This document shows positions 1 to 8,126 of a stretch of 64,000 nt of DNA, piece by piece (the stretch's first letter is position 1; every line of letters begins with the position of its first letter). The translations under genes and the position numbers were made by a program. Under the pieces are notes generated by a model. It saw nothing but the letters and a program-made list of their open reading frames with translations, had not been told where the DNA came from and ran no database searches. Source of the DNA: a virus; the IMG/VR virus record IMGVR_UViG_3300009168_000041, positions 23,601 to 87,600 of that record; one strand, written 5' to 3'.

Positions 1-615
1 TCCGAGCGGGCGGCTGCCGAAAAGTTTGGGCGTGTGAAGCGGCTTATTAAAGAGCTTCCGGCCATCGACAAAAGCATTCGCCGCGATGCATCCACGAAAG
101 ACGAGGCGGCCGTATTGCTTCTCATGCGGAAGACAGGGATTCGCATTGGCTCGGAACGGGATACGAAAGCTGAGAAGCAAGCTTATGGGGCATCGACATT
201 GCGGGCAGAGCACGTCAAGATCGCCGGCGACAAGGTAACGCTCGCATTCACTGGCAAGAAGGGTGTTGATATCCGGCTGGAAGTCAAAGACAAGGAGCTT
301 GTCGAGGTGCTCAGAAGTCGAATGGAAAAAGGCGGGAAGCTGTTTGACACTGACGACACGCGGGTAAGGGATTACATGCACTCAATCGACGGCAAATTCA
401 AACCAAAAGACTTACGGACGATCAAGGCGGCGGACGTAGCACTGCAAACAATGAAGGGCATGTCGTCCCCGAAGAGCCAGGCGGAATTCAAAAAGTTCCG
501 CAACGCGATAGGCGATGCAGTGGCGGCCAAGCTAGGAAACACGCGGGCCGTGGCGTTGGCAAGCTATGTGCCGCCCGAGGTCTTTTCACCGTGGAAGGCG
601 AAGCTGGGGATATGA
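1..615 (+). CDS. Topoisomerase IB-like domain of a phage head-morphogenesis protein (5'-truncated)
   Basis: The reading frame is open to the left edge, so this is the C-terminal part of a longer protein. It resembles the catalytic domain of type IB DNA topoisomerases. The GIRIGSE segment supplies the first catalytic Arg and FTGKKG the catalytic Lys. PKDLRT supplies the second Arg, and ASYVPPEVF near the C-terminus holds the likely Tyr nucleophile. In phages such domains occur fused behind minor head (SPP1 gp7-like) proteins, which fits the structural operon downstream. Whether it cleaves DNA is unknown. The stop overlaps the next ATG (ATGA). Confidence 0.75.
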   Translation, partial: SERAAAEKFGRVKRLIKELPAIDKSIRRDASTKDEAAVLLLMRKTGIRIGSERDTKAEKQAYGASTLRAEHVKIAGDKVTLAFTGKKGVDIRLEVKDKELVEVLRSRMEKGGKLFDTDDTRVRDYMHSIDGKFKPKDLRTIKAADVALQTMKGMSSPKSQAEFKKFRNAIGDAVAAKLGNTRAVALASYVPPEVFSPWKAKLGI

Positions 616-1643
616 GCGCACAAGAAGACTACAGCAGACTCGAAGCGTGGGCGGATTCCGTCCATTATGTCGGCGTCGGTGGCGGCAACCAGTGGGATGA
701 CGATGAGACGCTTGCGGCGGAATGGTGGGATACGCCGGAGACGCAAGATGATCCCGACGATGAGGAGGATGAGGATAATGTTTCATCAGATACGTCGAAG
801 CGATTTGCGGAAGTGTTAGGCAAGGGCGGCCCGGGGAGCGGCAACTTTGGACACGCGGGGCGGCCGGGAGAAGTCGGGGGGAGTGGGCCGGGGGGCGCGA
901 CGGGCGAGGTGAACCCGAAGGTCGAGGCGTGGGCGCGGCAGCGGTTCGGCAGTGAGGAGAAGGCGCAGGCATTTACCAAATGGTTTGGACAGAGCAAAGT
1001 AGTCGATGAGAATGGCGAGCCGCTGGTCGTGTATCATGGGAATCGAGGTGAATCGTTCAATGAATTCGATGCGAGTAAGAATCGTGAACCACCGATGCCG
1101 AATGGATTGAAGCCGTGGTTTTTTGCCAATGATGAGACTATAGCTGGCAGTTATGGGCCAAATATCCAGTCATTCTATCTGCGAATGGATAATGTATTAG
1201 ACGTAACAGAAGTTCCTGTCTGGAATAAGGAGACTGCTGAACGAGATTCAATGTTTGTCCGTTCAGGGGACTACCGCAGGTTTCCTTATTCTTTACGAAA
1301 GGAACTGGAACAAGATGGAGTAAAGGGCGAAACTGATACGCAGCATATTCTTGATTGGATGGACAGTAAAGGCATCGCCTATGCTAAATGGAATTATGCC
1401 AACGCAATGAAGAAGTTTGGTACAAAGTATGATGGGATCATTGCCCGTAACACCCTAGATACATTCGGATCCGAGACACGGGGAGATATCTATATTGCCT
1501 TTAGACCCACTCAAATCAAGTCCACCAACAACCGTGGCACGTTCTCGCCGGACTCATCCGACATCCGCAAGTCCATCAAGCAAGGTTGGTCCGACGCCCC
1601 GCTCACCGAAGGCATCGAAAGCAAGGAGGCGGATACGGAATGA
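612..1643 (+). CDS. Phage virion ADP-ribosyltransferase-like protein with GGPGSGNFGHAGRPG motif
   Basis: A protein of 343 aa. The acidic N-terminal region is followed at about residues 76-100 by GGPGSGNFGHAGRPG, a motif I recognise from phage head-associated proteins. The rest resembles the ART-PolyVal type of ADP-ribosyltransferase: VVYHGN, then a WFFANDETIAGSYG stretch and a C-terminal IAFRPTQIKS followed by TFSPDSSDIR. Phages use such enzymes, sometimes packaged in the virion, to modify host proteins; the target here is unknown. The start was chosen at the ATGA overlap with the upstream gene. The C-terminal part is AT-richer than its neighbours, suggesting a separate origin for that domain. 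Confidence 0.72.
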   Translation: MSAQEDYSRLEAWADSVHYVGVGGGNQWDDDETLAAEWWDTPETQDDPDDEEDEDNVSSDTSKRFAEVLGKGGPGSGNFGHAGRPGEVGGSGPGGATGEVNPKVEAWARQRFGSEEKAQAFTKWFGQSKVVDENGEPLVVYHGNRGESFNEFDASKNREPPMPNGLKPWFFANDETIAGSYGPNIQSFYLRMDNVLDVTEVPVWNKETAERDSMFVRSGDYRRFPYSLRKELEQDGVKGETDTQHILDWMDSKGIAYAKWNYANAMKKFGTKYDGIIARNTLDTFGSETRGDIYIAFRPTQIKSTNNRGTFSPDSSDIRKSIKQGWSDAPLTEGIESKEADTE

Positions 1644-2392
1644 CCGGCTGTTTCGTCCGCGCCCTCTGGGGTGACGAGTACACGCAAGCCCACCCGGGCA
1701 CGCGCCCGCGCCCGTGCAAGACCCGCATGGATGTGCGGGCCGCTCTCCAGTGGCCGAACCGCCTTACCTCTCCCGTGGCCGTCTACAGCTTCGGCGTGGC
1801 CAACCAGCGATTCCTGGAGAAGTTGGGCGTGCGGTCGGTCATGCTGTCTGACGAGTACCTCCCTGGCTGCTTCAGCGGCGACGACCGGAACGTCAAAAAG
1901 CACGGGCAAGTCCACTGGGGCGTCAACCCGTTCAAGTACAAGATTGACGCGATTGCCGACGCCCTGAAAACCTATCCCGATGTCGTCTGGCTCGACTGGG
2001 ACGTGGAACCCGTCGCTCCCGAGCCGCCGGACCTATGGGAAAAACTAGCATGGGACCAGCCGCTCCAGGCGGCCGTGCGAACGCTCCGGGCCCGCTCGGC
2101 GAAGTGGCGGACGGGTGACGAGGCGGGAATGCGGGTTCAGCATCATGGGGCGTTCGTGTACATACGTGGACGCGAAACCGTGCGGCGGCTGCAAACCCTC
2201 GTGGCCGAACGCCCAACGGAGACGGAGGAGCACGCCATCGGCCGGCTGGTTGACGAGATGATGGGCGGCCGGTGGCTCGGGCTGGACACGTATCGGGAAA
2301 TGGGGTTCGTGCCATATTGCTATGACGTAGGGGACAAGCACAATAAGGTGTGGGACGCGGAAGAGGTGGTGTTTATGAACAGGGGAAGATAA
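1640..2392 (+). CDS. Glycosyltransferase-like DxD protein, copy 1 of 6
   Basis: 250 aa, first of six paralogues between 1.6 and 12.6 kb. It begins with the family signature CFVRALWGD. A hydrophobic strand ending in WLDWD (about 117-121) looks like the metal-binding DxD of a GT-A fold glycosyltransferase. Further conserved pieces are AKWRT, HHGAFVYIRG and, near the C-terminus, DEMMGGRWLG followed by Y-x-E-x-GF-x-PYC. The start overlaps the upstream stop (ATGA). I cannot assign donor or acceptor. The GT call rests on the DxD context and on the epimerase, acetyltransferase and methyltransferase neighbours. Confidence 0.65.
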   Translation: MTGCFVRALWGDEYTQAHPGTRPRPCKTRMDVRAALQWPNRLTSPVAVYSFGVANQRFLEKLGVRSVMLSDEYLPGCFSGDDRNVKKHGQVHWGVNPFKYKIDAIADALKTYPDVVWLDWDVEPVAPEPPDLWEKLAWDQPLQAAVRTLRARSAKWRTGDEAGMRVQHHGAFVYIRGRETVRRLQTLVAERPTETEEHAIGRLVDEMMGGRWLGLDTYREMGFVPYCYDVGDKHNKVWDAEEVVFMNRGR

Positions 2393-2410
2393 CAAACGTG
2401 AAGGAATATC

Positions 2411-3451
2411 ATGCGAATTGTAGTAACGGGCGCGGTGGGCTTCATTGGCTCTTGGTTGTGCGAGCGGCTGATTGCCGATGAGCGTGATGTCGTCGGCGTG
2501 GACGATTTCAGCACGGGGCGGCACGAGAATGTCGGCTGCCTATTGAACGGCGACAGTCGTATGAGGATGTACTGTCATGACGCGGGCGACAAACTAATGA
2601 TGGAGCCAATTATCGCCGAGGCTGATTTTGTGTTCCATTTGGCTGCTACCGTAGGCGTCTTTCAGTACATGCAGGCAAGTGTCACAACCGTCCGCAATAA
2701 CGTCAACACCAGCGATACGGTGTTCGGGCTCTGCAATCGCTACCGCGTGCCGGTGCTCTTTACGAGCACGTCGGAAGTCTACGGCAAGTCGGCGGACGTG
2801 CCGTTCCGCGAGGATGCCGATATCGTCTTAGGGCCGTCCGAGCGGGCGCGGTGGGGCTACGCCGCAAGCAAGCTGACGGATGAGTTTTTGGCACTGGCCT
2901 ATCATCGGCAGTATGGCTTGCCAGTGCGAATCGTGCGGCTGTTCAATTGCGTTGGGCCGCGCCAGACGGGGCGATACGGTATGGTCGTGCCGCGGTTTGT
3001 CAGCCAGGCCAAAGCGGGGCAGCCGATGACGGTGTTCGGCGACGGCAACCAGACGCGGTGTTTTTGTTCTGTCCACGATATCGTGGATGGACTGATTGCC
3101 ATTGCTGGTTGCGGGGCCGCGGTGGGGCGGGTGGTGAATCTCGGAACTGACGAGGAAGTGTCGATAAACGAATTGGCGGAAGAGGTGGCGTTCTACGTCA
3201 ACCCGCACGGCGGCATTGTGCATGTTTCGTACTCAGAAGCTTACGGGGAAGGGTTCGAGGATATGACGCGGCGGGTGCCGGACATCACGCGGGCAAGGGA
3301 ACTCATCGGTTGGAAGCCGAGGCTATCGCTGGCGGATATTCTCGTAGAGATGGCAAACGAAAGGAATACATCATGCAAGGGGGCTGCTTCGTCCGCTGTC
3401 TCTTCGGCGACGCCACCATCCCCAACTTCGCTTCCGTGCTCAACGAAGTAA
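2411..3451 (+). CDS. NAD-dependent sugar epimerase/dehydratase (extended SDR)
   Basis: 346 aa extended short-chain dehydrogenase of the UDP-glucose 4-epimerase / UDP-glucuronate decarboxylase type. It has an N-terminal Rossmann motif TGAVGFIGS (canonical G-x-x-G-x-x-G), VDDFSTG for nucleotide binding, STSEVYG, the catalytic YAASK at about 150-154, and NCVGPRQ. It should interconvert or oxidise/decarboxylate an NDP-sugar in the cytoplasm, supplying the adjacent glycosyltransferases. The last ~26 residues (ERNTSCKG onward) overlap the next gene out of frame and do not look like SDR sequence, so the original stop was probably lost by frameshift. Confidence 0.85.
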   Translation: MRIVVTGAVGFIGSWLCERLIADERDVVGVDDFSTGRHENVGCLLNGDSRMRMYCHDAGDKLMMEPIIAEADFVFHLAATVGVFQYMQASVTTVRNNVNTSDTVFGLCNRYRVPVLFTSTSEVYGKSADVPFREDADIVLGPSERARWGYAASKLTDEFLALAYHRQYGLPVRIVRLFNCVGPRQTGRYGMVVPRFVSQAKAGQPMTVFGDGNQTRCFCSVHDIVDGLIAIAGCGAAVGRVVNLGTDEEVSINELAEEVAFYVNPHGGIVHVSYSEAYGEGFEDMTRRVPDITRARELIGWKPRLSLADILVEMANERNTSCKGAASSAVSSATPPSPTSLPCSTK

Positions 3452-4158
3452 AATGGTGCGTCGAGCGGCCCCACCAGCCCGAACCGACGCTCTGGTATGT
3501 CTTCGGCGAAGCCAACCGGGATGTCCTTCGCGATTGTGGTTGCCACCCCATCATGCTCTCGCCGGAACCGTTCTGCTACTTCGGCCACGACGACGGCAGC
3601 GGCATTAGCCACGACGGTCTGGTTCGCGGCGGCTCTAGCCTATGGCGGCACAAGTATCCGGCCATTGCGGACGCCTTGCACGTCTACCCGGCGGCTGTGT
3701 GGCTTGACTTCGATACGTTCCCATCGGGGGTCGTGCCGGCCGACTTCTGGACTCGGCTGGCGGCCGGGGCCGCATTCCAAGGCACCCTCGGGCAAATGGG
3801 CATGAAGCGGGCGAAGTGGCGAACGTGCGATGAGCGAAAGATACCGCTCGGGGCAATGCTCTACTTTCGTGGCCGCGAGTCCATCCAAGCGATGTTGGAC
3901 TTGTACGCCGAACATCCCGGCGAGTGGGACATGGTTGTGCTTGCCCGCCTGGCTGACCAGATGATGGGCGGTTGGAAGGGGCCGGAAGAGTACGTCAAGC
4001 AAGGATTTCAATTGTACTGCCACATACTGCTGCGGCGGCTGCGGTGGCAAGTCTACGCACCGGAGCAGCGGCTATTCGTGACGTTGACGGAGCATAAGCA
4101 GACGGTTCGCAAGGCGATAAAGGAATTGCAGGGTGGAATTGCGGACGGCGGAAATTGA
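3373..4158 (+). CDS. Glycosyltransferase-like DxD protein, copy 2 of 6
   Basis: 261 aa paralogue. It starts MQGGCFVRCLFGD, carries SSLWRHKYPAIADAL, the DxD-like strand WLDFDT (about 110-115), PADFWTRL, AKWRT, LYFRGRES and DQMMGGW. It is closest to copy 3 (8284-9117): both share RPHQP/QPHQP-PT-WY, SS-WRHKYPAI and EHPGEWD, so these two form a subgroup. The start lies 79 nt inside the epimerase frame and was chosen because the family signature begins there. Confidence 0.64.
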   Translation: MQGGCFVRCLFGDATIPNFASVLNEVKWCVERPHQPEPTLWYVFGEANRDVLRDCGCHPIMLSPEPFCYFGHDDGSGISHDGLVRGGSSLWRHKYPAIADALHVYPAAVWLDFDTFPSGVVPADFWTRLAAGAAFQGTLGQMGMKRAKWRTCDERKIPLGAMLYFRGRESIQAMLDLYAEHPGEWDMVVLARLADQMMGGWKGPEEYVKQGFQLYCHILLRRLRWQVYAPEQRLFVTLTEHKQTVRKAIKELQGGIADGGN

Positions 4159-4363
4159 AGCGGGAGCGGCCAAGGCGGCACCGGAACCCCTGGCTGATAA
4201 CTTGGCTGATAACCCGATGGATAACCCGACGGCTAACCTGACGGCCTTGGTAGGCAACCCACGCTGGGCGCGGGTGCATCGTCGGATATGGGACACGCCA
4301 GGCAGCATTCTGGATATCGGCTGCGCCGGGTGGCAGTGGAGCCGGCAATTCATCGGACGCCGC
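4133..4363 (+). pseudogene. SAM-methyltransferase N-terminal remnant, interrupted by the IS element
   Basis: A GTG-started frame overlapping the end of GT copy 2. After a repetitive ADNLADNPMDNP stretch it reads SILDIGCAGWQWSRQF, a textbook motif I of a class I methyltransferase. It is cut exactly where the inverted repeat of the mobile element starts (4364). A fragment in the same frame resumes at 8144. Joined, the pieces would give only about 124 aa, so internal sequence has probably also been lost. Confidence 0.6.
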
Positions 4364-4380
4364 GGTAGTGGTACAGTTTG
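4364..4380 (+). repeat. Left terminal inverted repeat of the IS element
   Basis: ggtagtggtacagtttg. It matches the inverted right end with one mismatch; similarity then continues weakly through a G-rich stretch. Confidence 0.7.
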
Positions 4381-4410
4381 AGGGGACTGGCAGAAAAAAC
4401 GCCAGGAAAT

Positions 4411-4445
4411 AACCTAGGCCGCCAGTGTAACCAGCGGCCTAGGTT
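4411..4445. other. Perfect 12-bp hairpin inside the left end of the IS element
   Basis: Arms aacctaggccgc (4411-4422) and gcggcctaggtt (4434-4445) around an 11-nt loop. There is no U-tract on either side, so it is not an obvious terminator. It may shield the transposase from outside transcription or act in end recognition. Confidence 0.5.
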
Positions 4446-4769
4446 GGAAGTGTGCGCGACCCAGATGGCATAATGTGCGGGTTTTCACCGAGCCTGTAGT
4501 ATTTCCCCGAACGAGACCATCGGGTAATTGATATCTTTCCTTGGTGACGGGCTCAGATCCCAAGGCGCGCCTCCGTCAAAAACTCCGCCAAGCTACACCT
4601 TCCTTTCTCGGCCATGCGGCCGATCTGCTCATCATAGCTATTCGCCGGGTGAAAGCAACTCTTAGCCCCACCCCCCACAGTCTGAGACAAATGGCCGGGG
4701 GGAGATGGTCAGGAATTGTTACGTAAGTTTTCAGGCCGAAGAAAATAATCTTTGGACTGACTTGAGTGG
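4446..4769. other. Gene-free stretch in the IS element
   Basis: 324 bp between the left-end hairpin and the next promoter. Short open frames exist on both strands, but none has a convincing start, ribosome-binding site or recognisable product. Confidence 0.4.
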
Positions 4770-4798
4770 TTGACAATCAAATTCGACATTGGTAAACT
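4770..4798 (+). promoter_or_regulatory. Sigma70-type promoter for the 4805 gene
   Basis: TTGACA at 4770-4775, a 17-nt spacer and TAAACT at 4793-4798. The expected transcription start falls at about 4805, on the first base of an ATG, implying a leaderless message. Confidence 0.6.
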
Positions 4799-4804
4799 TC
4801 TCTC

Positions 4805-5191
4805 ATGGTGCTAGATGCGAGGAGTGGACGTATGGCAAATCCGGTCATCGAAAAGTTGCGACAAGCAATCGACGCGAAGCACGCCGAGGCATTGGCGAGC
4901 CTCACGAAGCTTGCGACCTACCTGGAGGATCTGGGGTCGCCGGCAACAAATGGACAGGGGCAGAAAGGCAAGAAGCCATCCCCTCGTGCGGGAACCGGGA
5001 AGATCCGAAATGCCGTCATCGCTGCCTTCCGGGAGGAATATTTGCCGGTTGACGTAGTGGCAGAACGGATCAAGAAGACGCCCCTTCAGGTTAGGGGTGT
5101 TGTGCTGTCACCGGCCATCAAGAAGCAGTTTTCCAAGAAGGAAGTCGATGGAGTGATGCACTACAAATACGAAGGAGCGACCAAAGAATGA
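4805..5191 (+). CDS. Unknown protein, IS passenger
   Basis: 128 aa, or 119 aa if the ATG at 4832 (MANPVIEKL) is used. The N-terminal half is a predicted amphipathic helix (VIEKLRQAIDAKHAEALASL), followed by a Gly/Lys-rich linker. The C-terminal half looks like a small helix-turn-helix domain (IRNAVIAAFREEYLPVDVVAERI, then VRGVVLSPAIKKQF). I do not recognise the family. The promoter position favours the 4805 start. Confidence 0.5.
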   Translation: MVLDARSGRMANPVIEKLRQAIDAKHAEALASLTKLATYLEDLGSPATNGQGQKGKKPSPRAGTGKIRNAVIAAFREEYLPVDVVAERIKKTPLQVRGVVLSPAIKKQFSKKEVDGVMHYKYEGATKE

Positions 5192-5528
5192 AAATGGCCC
5201 GCGACATCCACGGCATGGAAAACTGAGGATGTCGGGGCCAATTCACCCAGCAGGGAGAGCATTGTCGGTGGCAAAGCCAATAAGACCACCGGAGGTGTCG
5301 CCTGAGCCTCCACCGCTCAGGCGGGGCGGGGTCCAAACCTGCCTTGCCTTGCTGGCTTTTAATGTTACCTAGTTTATCGCATGAAGTCAACGCCCTCATA
5401 CCTAATGTGGCGATGGTCGCTGTCTCCCTTGTTCTGGAGAGTGGCCCGCGTCTTGGCGGCGCAGCAGTCTTATAACCTGCCGGAGGGGTCCGCTTCTGCG
5501 CGGACGGGATCGTAACCCCCTCTCTCCG
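5192..5528. other. Gene-free stretch with a hairpin
   Basis: 337 bp between the 4805 gene and the convergent RHH gene. It holds an 8-bp stem (5299-5306 with 5316-5323, cgcctgag/ctcaggcg) that could end transcription, but without a U-tract. Nothing else is recognised. Confidence 0.4.
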
Positions 5529-5717
5529 CTAGCCCCGTGCGATTCGCCGCTGGGCTCCCCGCATCAGCGTATTCCGAGCCCACTTGGACATCTTCACGCC
5601 CTCTAGCTGGGCCGCCTGTTCGCAGTCTGCCTTTTCGGCCGACGTGAGCCGGATTTGGACAACGTGGCCCTTACGCTCATCGGGGGGTTTAACCGGGGCT
5701 CCGCGTTTCTTTCCCAT
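5529..5717 (-). CDS. Small ribbon-helix-helix-like regulator
   Basis: 62 aa from the ATG at 5717. A basic N-terminus (MGKKRGAPVKPPDERK) precedes a strand HVVQIRLTSAEKADCEQAAQLEG and a helix KMSKWARNTLMRGA, the strand-helix-helix pattern of MetJ/Arc-type DNA-binding proteins. It is transcribed divergently from the transposase across a palindromic promoter region, so it most likely represses both itself and the transposase. The predicted transcription start coincides with the ATG. Confidence 0.6.
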   Translation of the reverse strand: MGKKRGAPVKPPDERKGHVVQIRLTSAEKADCEQAAQLEGVKMSKWARNTLMRGAQRRIARG

Positions 5718-5723
5718 AGCGGA

Positions 5724-5792
5724 ATTGTAGTGCAATTATTCTGGCTGTCAACCTGTTTTCCCTCTTGACTCCCAGAATAATTGCACTACAAT
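5724..5792. promoter_or_regulatory. Divergent mirror-image promoters inside a 21-bp inverted repeat
   Basis: A perfect 21-bp inverted repeat has arms 5724-5744 and 5772-5792. Each arm carries one promoter's -10 (TACAAT) and most of its spacer. Rightward: TTGACT 5765-5770, 16-nt spacer, TACAAT 5787-5792. Leftward: TTGACA (5751-5746), 16-nt spacer, TACAAT (5729-5724). The two promoters are nearly exact mirror images, and the repeat is a good operator candidate for the RHH protein. Confidence 0.65.
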
Positions 5793-5800
5793 AAATATAG

Positions 5801-6862
5801 ATGCTTGACAACCAGAACGAAAAACCCCGGCCGGGATTGGCGTCTCGACCGGGGCGAATCACAGACCGGCTTTCGCCAGAATGCGACCCGAGCAAGCCCA
5901 TTCTAGCGAGAGCCCCGACGAAAGGGAATCTCGCCATGTCCAACATCCTCCCCCGCGAAAAGCAGATCGAAGTCCTTCACCACCTGGTTGAAGGCAACAC
6001 GCTCCGCAGCACGGCCCGCCTAACGGGCATTCACCGCACGACCATCACGAACCTCATGGTCCGCTTCGGCATGGTCTGTAAGGCGTTCATGGACCGCCAG
6101 CTACGCGGCCTGACGCTCAACCACGTTGAGGTTGACGAAATCTGGACGTTCGTTTGGAAGAAGCAAGGCCGCCTCACGGCCGAAGAGAAAGCCGAGTGCC
6201 ACGACCGCGGCGATATTTTCTTGTGGACTGCTTTGGACGCCGAAACGAAGCTGGTGGCTTCCTTCCTGGTAGGCAAGCGATCGGGCGACAACGCGCGGCG
6301 GCTCATGAAAGACCTAGCAAGCCGGCTGGTCATGCCCAAGCCTCACCAGAGCGATCCCCACGCCTACAAGGCCGGCGGGTACGTCTACGTCACTCGGCTG
6401 AGCAGCGATGCCTTCGCGGCCTACCCTGAGGCGGTGGACTTGGCTTTCGGTCCCTACGCCAAGTTTGGGACGATCAAGAAGGACTACCGCAACGCGGACC
6501 AGCCCGGTCGCTACGCCCCGCCGGAAATGGTCGGCACTGAGCGCCGCGGCGTGTTTGGGATACGGGAGGATGAGGAGCGGGGGATTTGCACGTCCCACGT
6601 CGAGCGCCACAACCTGACGATCCGAACCCTCATGAAGCGATTCACCCGGCTCTGCCTCGGCTTCTCCAAGAAGCTGGAGAACCTGGAAGCGGCCTGCGCC
6701 ATGTTTCTGGCGTTCTACAACTTCGTCTGGCGCACGAGGGACGCGAACGAGGGCCGGACCCGGGTGCCCGCCGCAATGGCCGCTGGCGTGGTCAAGAGCC
6801 TCTGGAGCTTCGAGAACCTGTTTGACCGCGTGATGGGCGGGCAACAGGCGATAGCAGCATGA
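5801..6862 (+). CDS. IS1-family-like DDE transposase
   Basis: 353 aa, or 308 aa from the ATG at 5936. An N-terminal HTH is visible: PREKQIEVLHHLVEGNTLRS then ARLTGIHRTTITNLM. The catalytic part begins VDEIWTFV (first Asp), followed by DIFLWTALDAETKLVASFLVG. It ends with SHVERHNLTIRTLMKRFTR and FSKKLENLEAACAMFLAFYNFVW, like the C-terminal E-R-x-N-x-x-x-R block of IS1 transposases. It lies inside the element bounded by matching inverted repeats and has its own promoter. The start at 5801 is two nt past the predicted transcription start, so both starts remain possible. Confidence 0.75.
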   Translation: MLDNQNEKPRPGLASRPGRITDRLSPECDPSKPILARAPTKGNLAMSNILPREKQIEVLHHLVEGNTLRSTARLTGIHRTTITNLMVRFGMVCKAFMDRQLRGLTLNHVEVDEIWTFVWKKQGRLTAEEKAECHDRGDIFLWTALDAETKLVASFLVGKRSGDNARRLMKDLASRLVMPKPHQSDPHAYKAGGYVYVTRLSSDAFAAYPEAVDLAFGPYAKFGTIKKDYRNADQPGRYAPPEMVGTERRGVFGIREDEERGICTSHVERHNLTIRTLMKRFTRLCLGFSKKLENLEAACAMFLAFYNFVWRTRDANEGRTRVPAAMAAGVVKSLWSFENLFDRVMGGQQAIAA

Positions 6863-6898
6863 TTCCCCTTGCCAAGGGGTGGGAAAATACAGAAAATG

Positions 6899-6926
6899 AA
6901 AGCGGCCGGTGGGGACCGGCCGCTTT
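6899..6926 (+). terminator. Intrinsic terminator after the transposase
   Basis: Perfect 12-bp stem (6899-6910 with 6915-6926) with a GGGG loop, followed by ctcgtttctt. The A-rich 5' flank and T-containing 3' flank suggest it can work in both directions. Confidence 0.65.
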
Positions 6927-7015
6927 CTCGTTTCTTGTGCCGCTGGGGCGACACTGGCATCAAGCTACCGCCATTGTACGCCCTCCGGCTTGGTCTAGCA
7001 AGGGGAGGGCGTGCG

Positions 7016-7597
7016 ATGGCGGAATCACGGGCGTGCATTGATTGTGGTCGTCTCGGTTGGGTGAACAACCAGGAAATCAATGAAGAGCGTCGGGATGAAA
7101 TCAGGACGCCACCGGCACATCGCGTCGATAGACTTCCCGTCTATTGCTATGGGAGTACCCACCGATTTCCAGAGACAAAGGAAACCGAAAGACACCGTAA
7201 CTCGCTCATGCAGGCTTGGGAATGTCCTCATGGGTTCATTCAACATTGCGATGGGCAAAGTCCAAAGGACCATCTTGAAATGATATCGCTAGAAGAAAAT
7301 CGGCGATGGCAAAAAGACCAAGAAATTGACCGTCGCCAATGGGAAGAAAAGCAAGAGAATGGCCGACAAGCTTGGGAGGAGAAACGTGAGAGCTGGCATG
7401 TTCGACAGGGGCATCGTACCTTGATGGTTGCCGCAGTTGCTGTTATTGTAGCGGTCCTTTCTCCATTCGTGCAGTGGTGGTTAAGTCAACAAAGTCAGCC
7501 CACGGCTGTTGTTCCACAACCGTCAGTTTCTACTTTCGCACCTGCCAACCAAGCAAATAGTCTCCCTGCATCCACGGATTCTTCCTCCGGAGACTGA
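7016..7597 (+). CDS. Single-pass membrane protein with coiled coil, IS passenger
   Basis: 193 aa. The N-terminus has a CxxC pair (ACIDCGRLGW) plus further Cys/His (ECPHGFIQHC), suggesting a small metal site. A charged Glu/Arg/Gln-rich segment (RRWQKDQEIDRRQWEEKQENG) is a likely coiled coil. A membrane helix follows (LMVAAVAVIVAVLSPFVQWW), then a Ser/Thr/Pro-rich tail. No family recognised. The start was placed at ATG 7016 because upstream codons run into the terminator. Confidence 0.5.
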   Translation: MAESRACIDCGRLGWVNNQEINEERRDEIRTPPAHRVDRLPVYCYGSTHRFPETKETERHRNSLMQAWECPHGFIQHCDGQSPKDHLEMISLEENRRWQKDQEIDRRQWEEKQENGRQAWEEKRESWHVRQGHRTLMVAAVAVIVAVLSPFVQWWLSQQSQPTAVVPQPSVSTFAPANQANSLPASTDSSSGD

Positions 7598-8072
7598 CGC
7601 CACGAACGCCAACGAACTGGACTTTCTGAAAGATCAGACGTTACCGCCCTCAGCGGGACGCAAGGGCTGGCCGCCGTGGGTCTGCTGGTCGCTCATCGGG
7701 GCAAACGTGGTCGTTCTGCTCTGCCTATGTTGGGTTGGTTACCTTGTGTTTTTCGGAAGCAAACCGAAACAGCAACCATCCCGCGTGACTAAGGCCAATT
7801 ATGACAAGATCCACGAGGGAATGAGTGAACAGGATGTGACAACCATTCTGGGGCATGGGCAGGCGTTTGTGGAGTTGACCTTGCCGAAGCGACAACCAGA
7901 GACAGGTCTAGTGCCGATCAAGGAATGGAGCCAAGCGTTTCAAGAATCTGTCCTGCGGAAACCAAATCCAACGTCCATGAAGAGCGTGAAGTGGGTGACC
8001 AGCCGGTGCATGATCGAAGTCACTTTCAGCGATGGAGTCGTCAAGCAGAAAAGTTACGAAGTCCTTCAGTAA
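7509..8072 (+). CDS. BamE/SmpA-like membrane-anchored protein, IS passenger
   Basis: 187 aa from a TTG start that overlaps the previous gene; no later ATG/GTG fits. A membrane helix (VCWSLIGANVVVLLCLCWVG) is followed by NYDKIHEGMSEQDVTTILG, the typical opening of the BamE/OmlA-like fold that bacteria with large genomes use in many small envelope proteins. A role in transposition is unlikely; it looks like host cargo. The long overlap makes the start uncertain. Confidence 0.5.
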   Translation: MFHNRQFLLSHLPTKQIVSLHPRILPPETDATNANELDFLKDQTLPPSAGRKGWPPWVCWSLIGANVVVLLCLCWVGYLVFFGSKPKQQPSRVTKANYDKIHEGMSEQDVTTILGHGQAFVELTLPKRQPETGLVPIKEWSQAFQESVLRKPNPTSMKSVKWVTSRCMIEVTFSDGVVKQKSYEVLQ

Positions 8073-8126
8073 CCCCTGCTAGCGGTACTCCTCCACGATT
8101 TCCCTTGACACTTGGGAATTCCCCGG

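Noticed and set aside
4320-4363. Target-site duplication for the IS element
   Set aside because: Sequences next to the two inverted repeats do not match over 8-9 bp. A tggcagt match (4331 and 8144) is offset by 33 bp on the left and may be chance.
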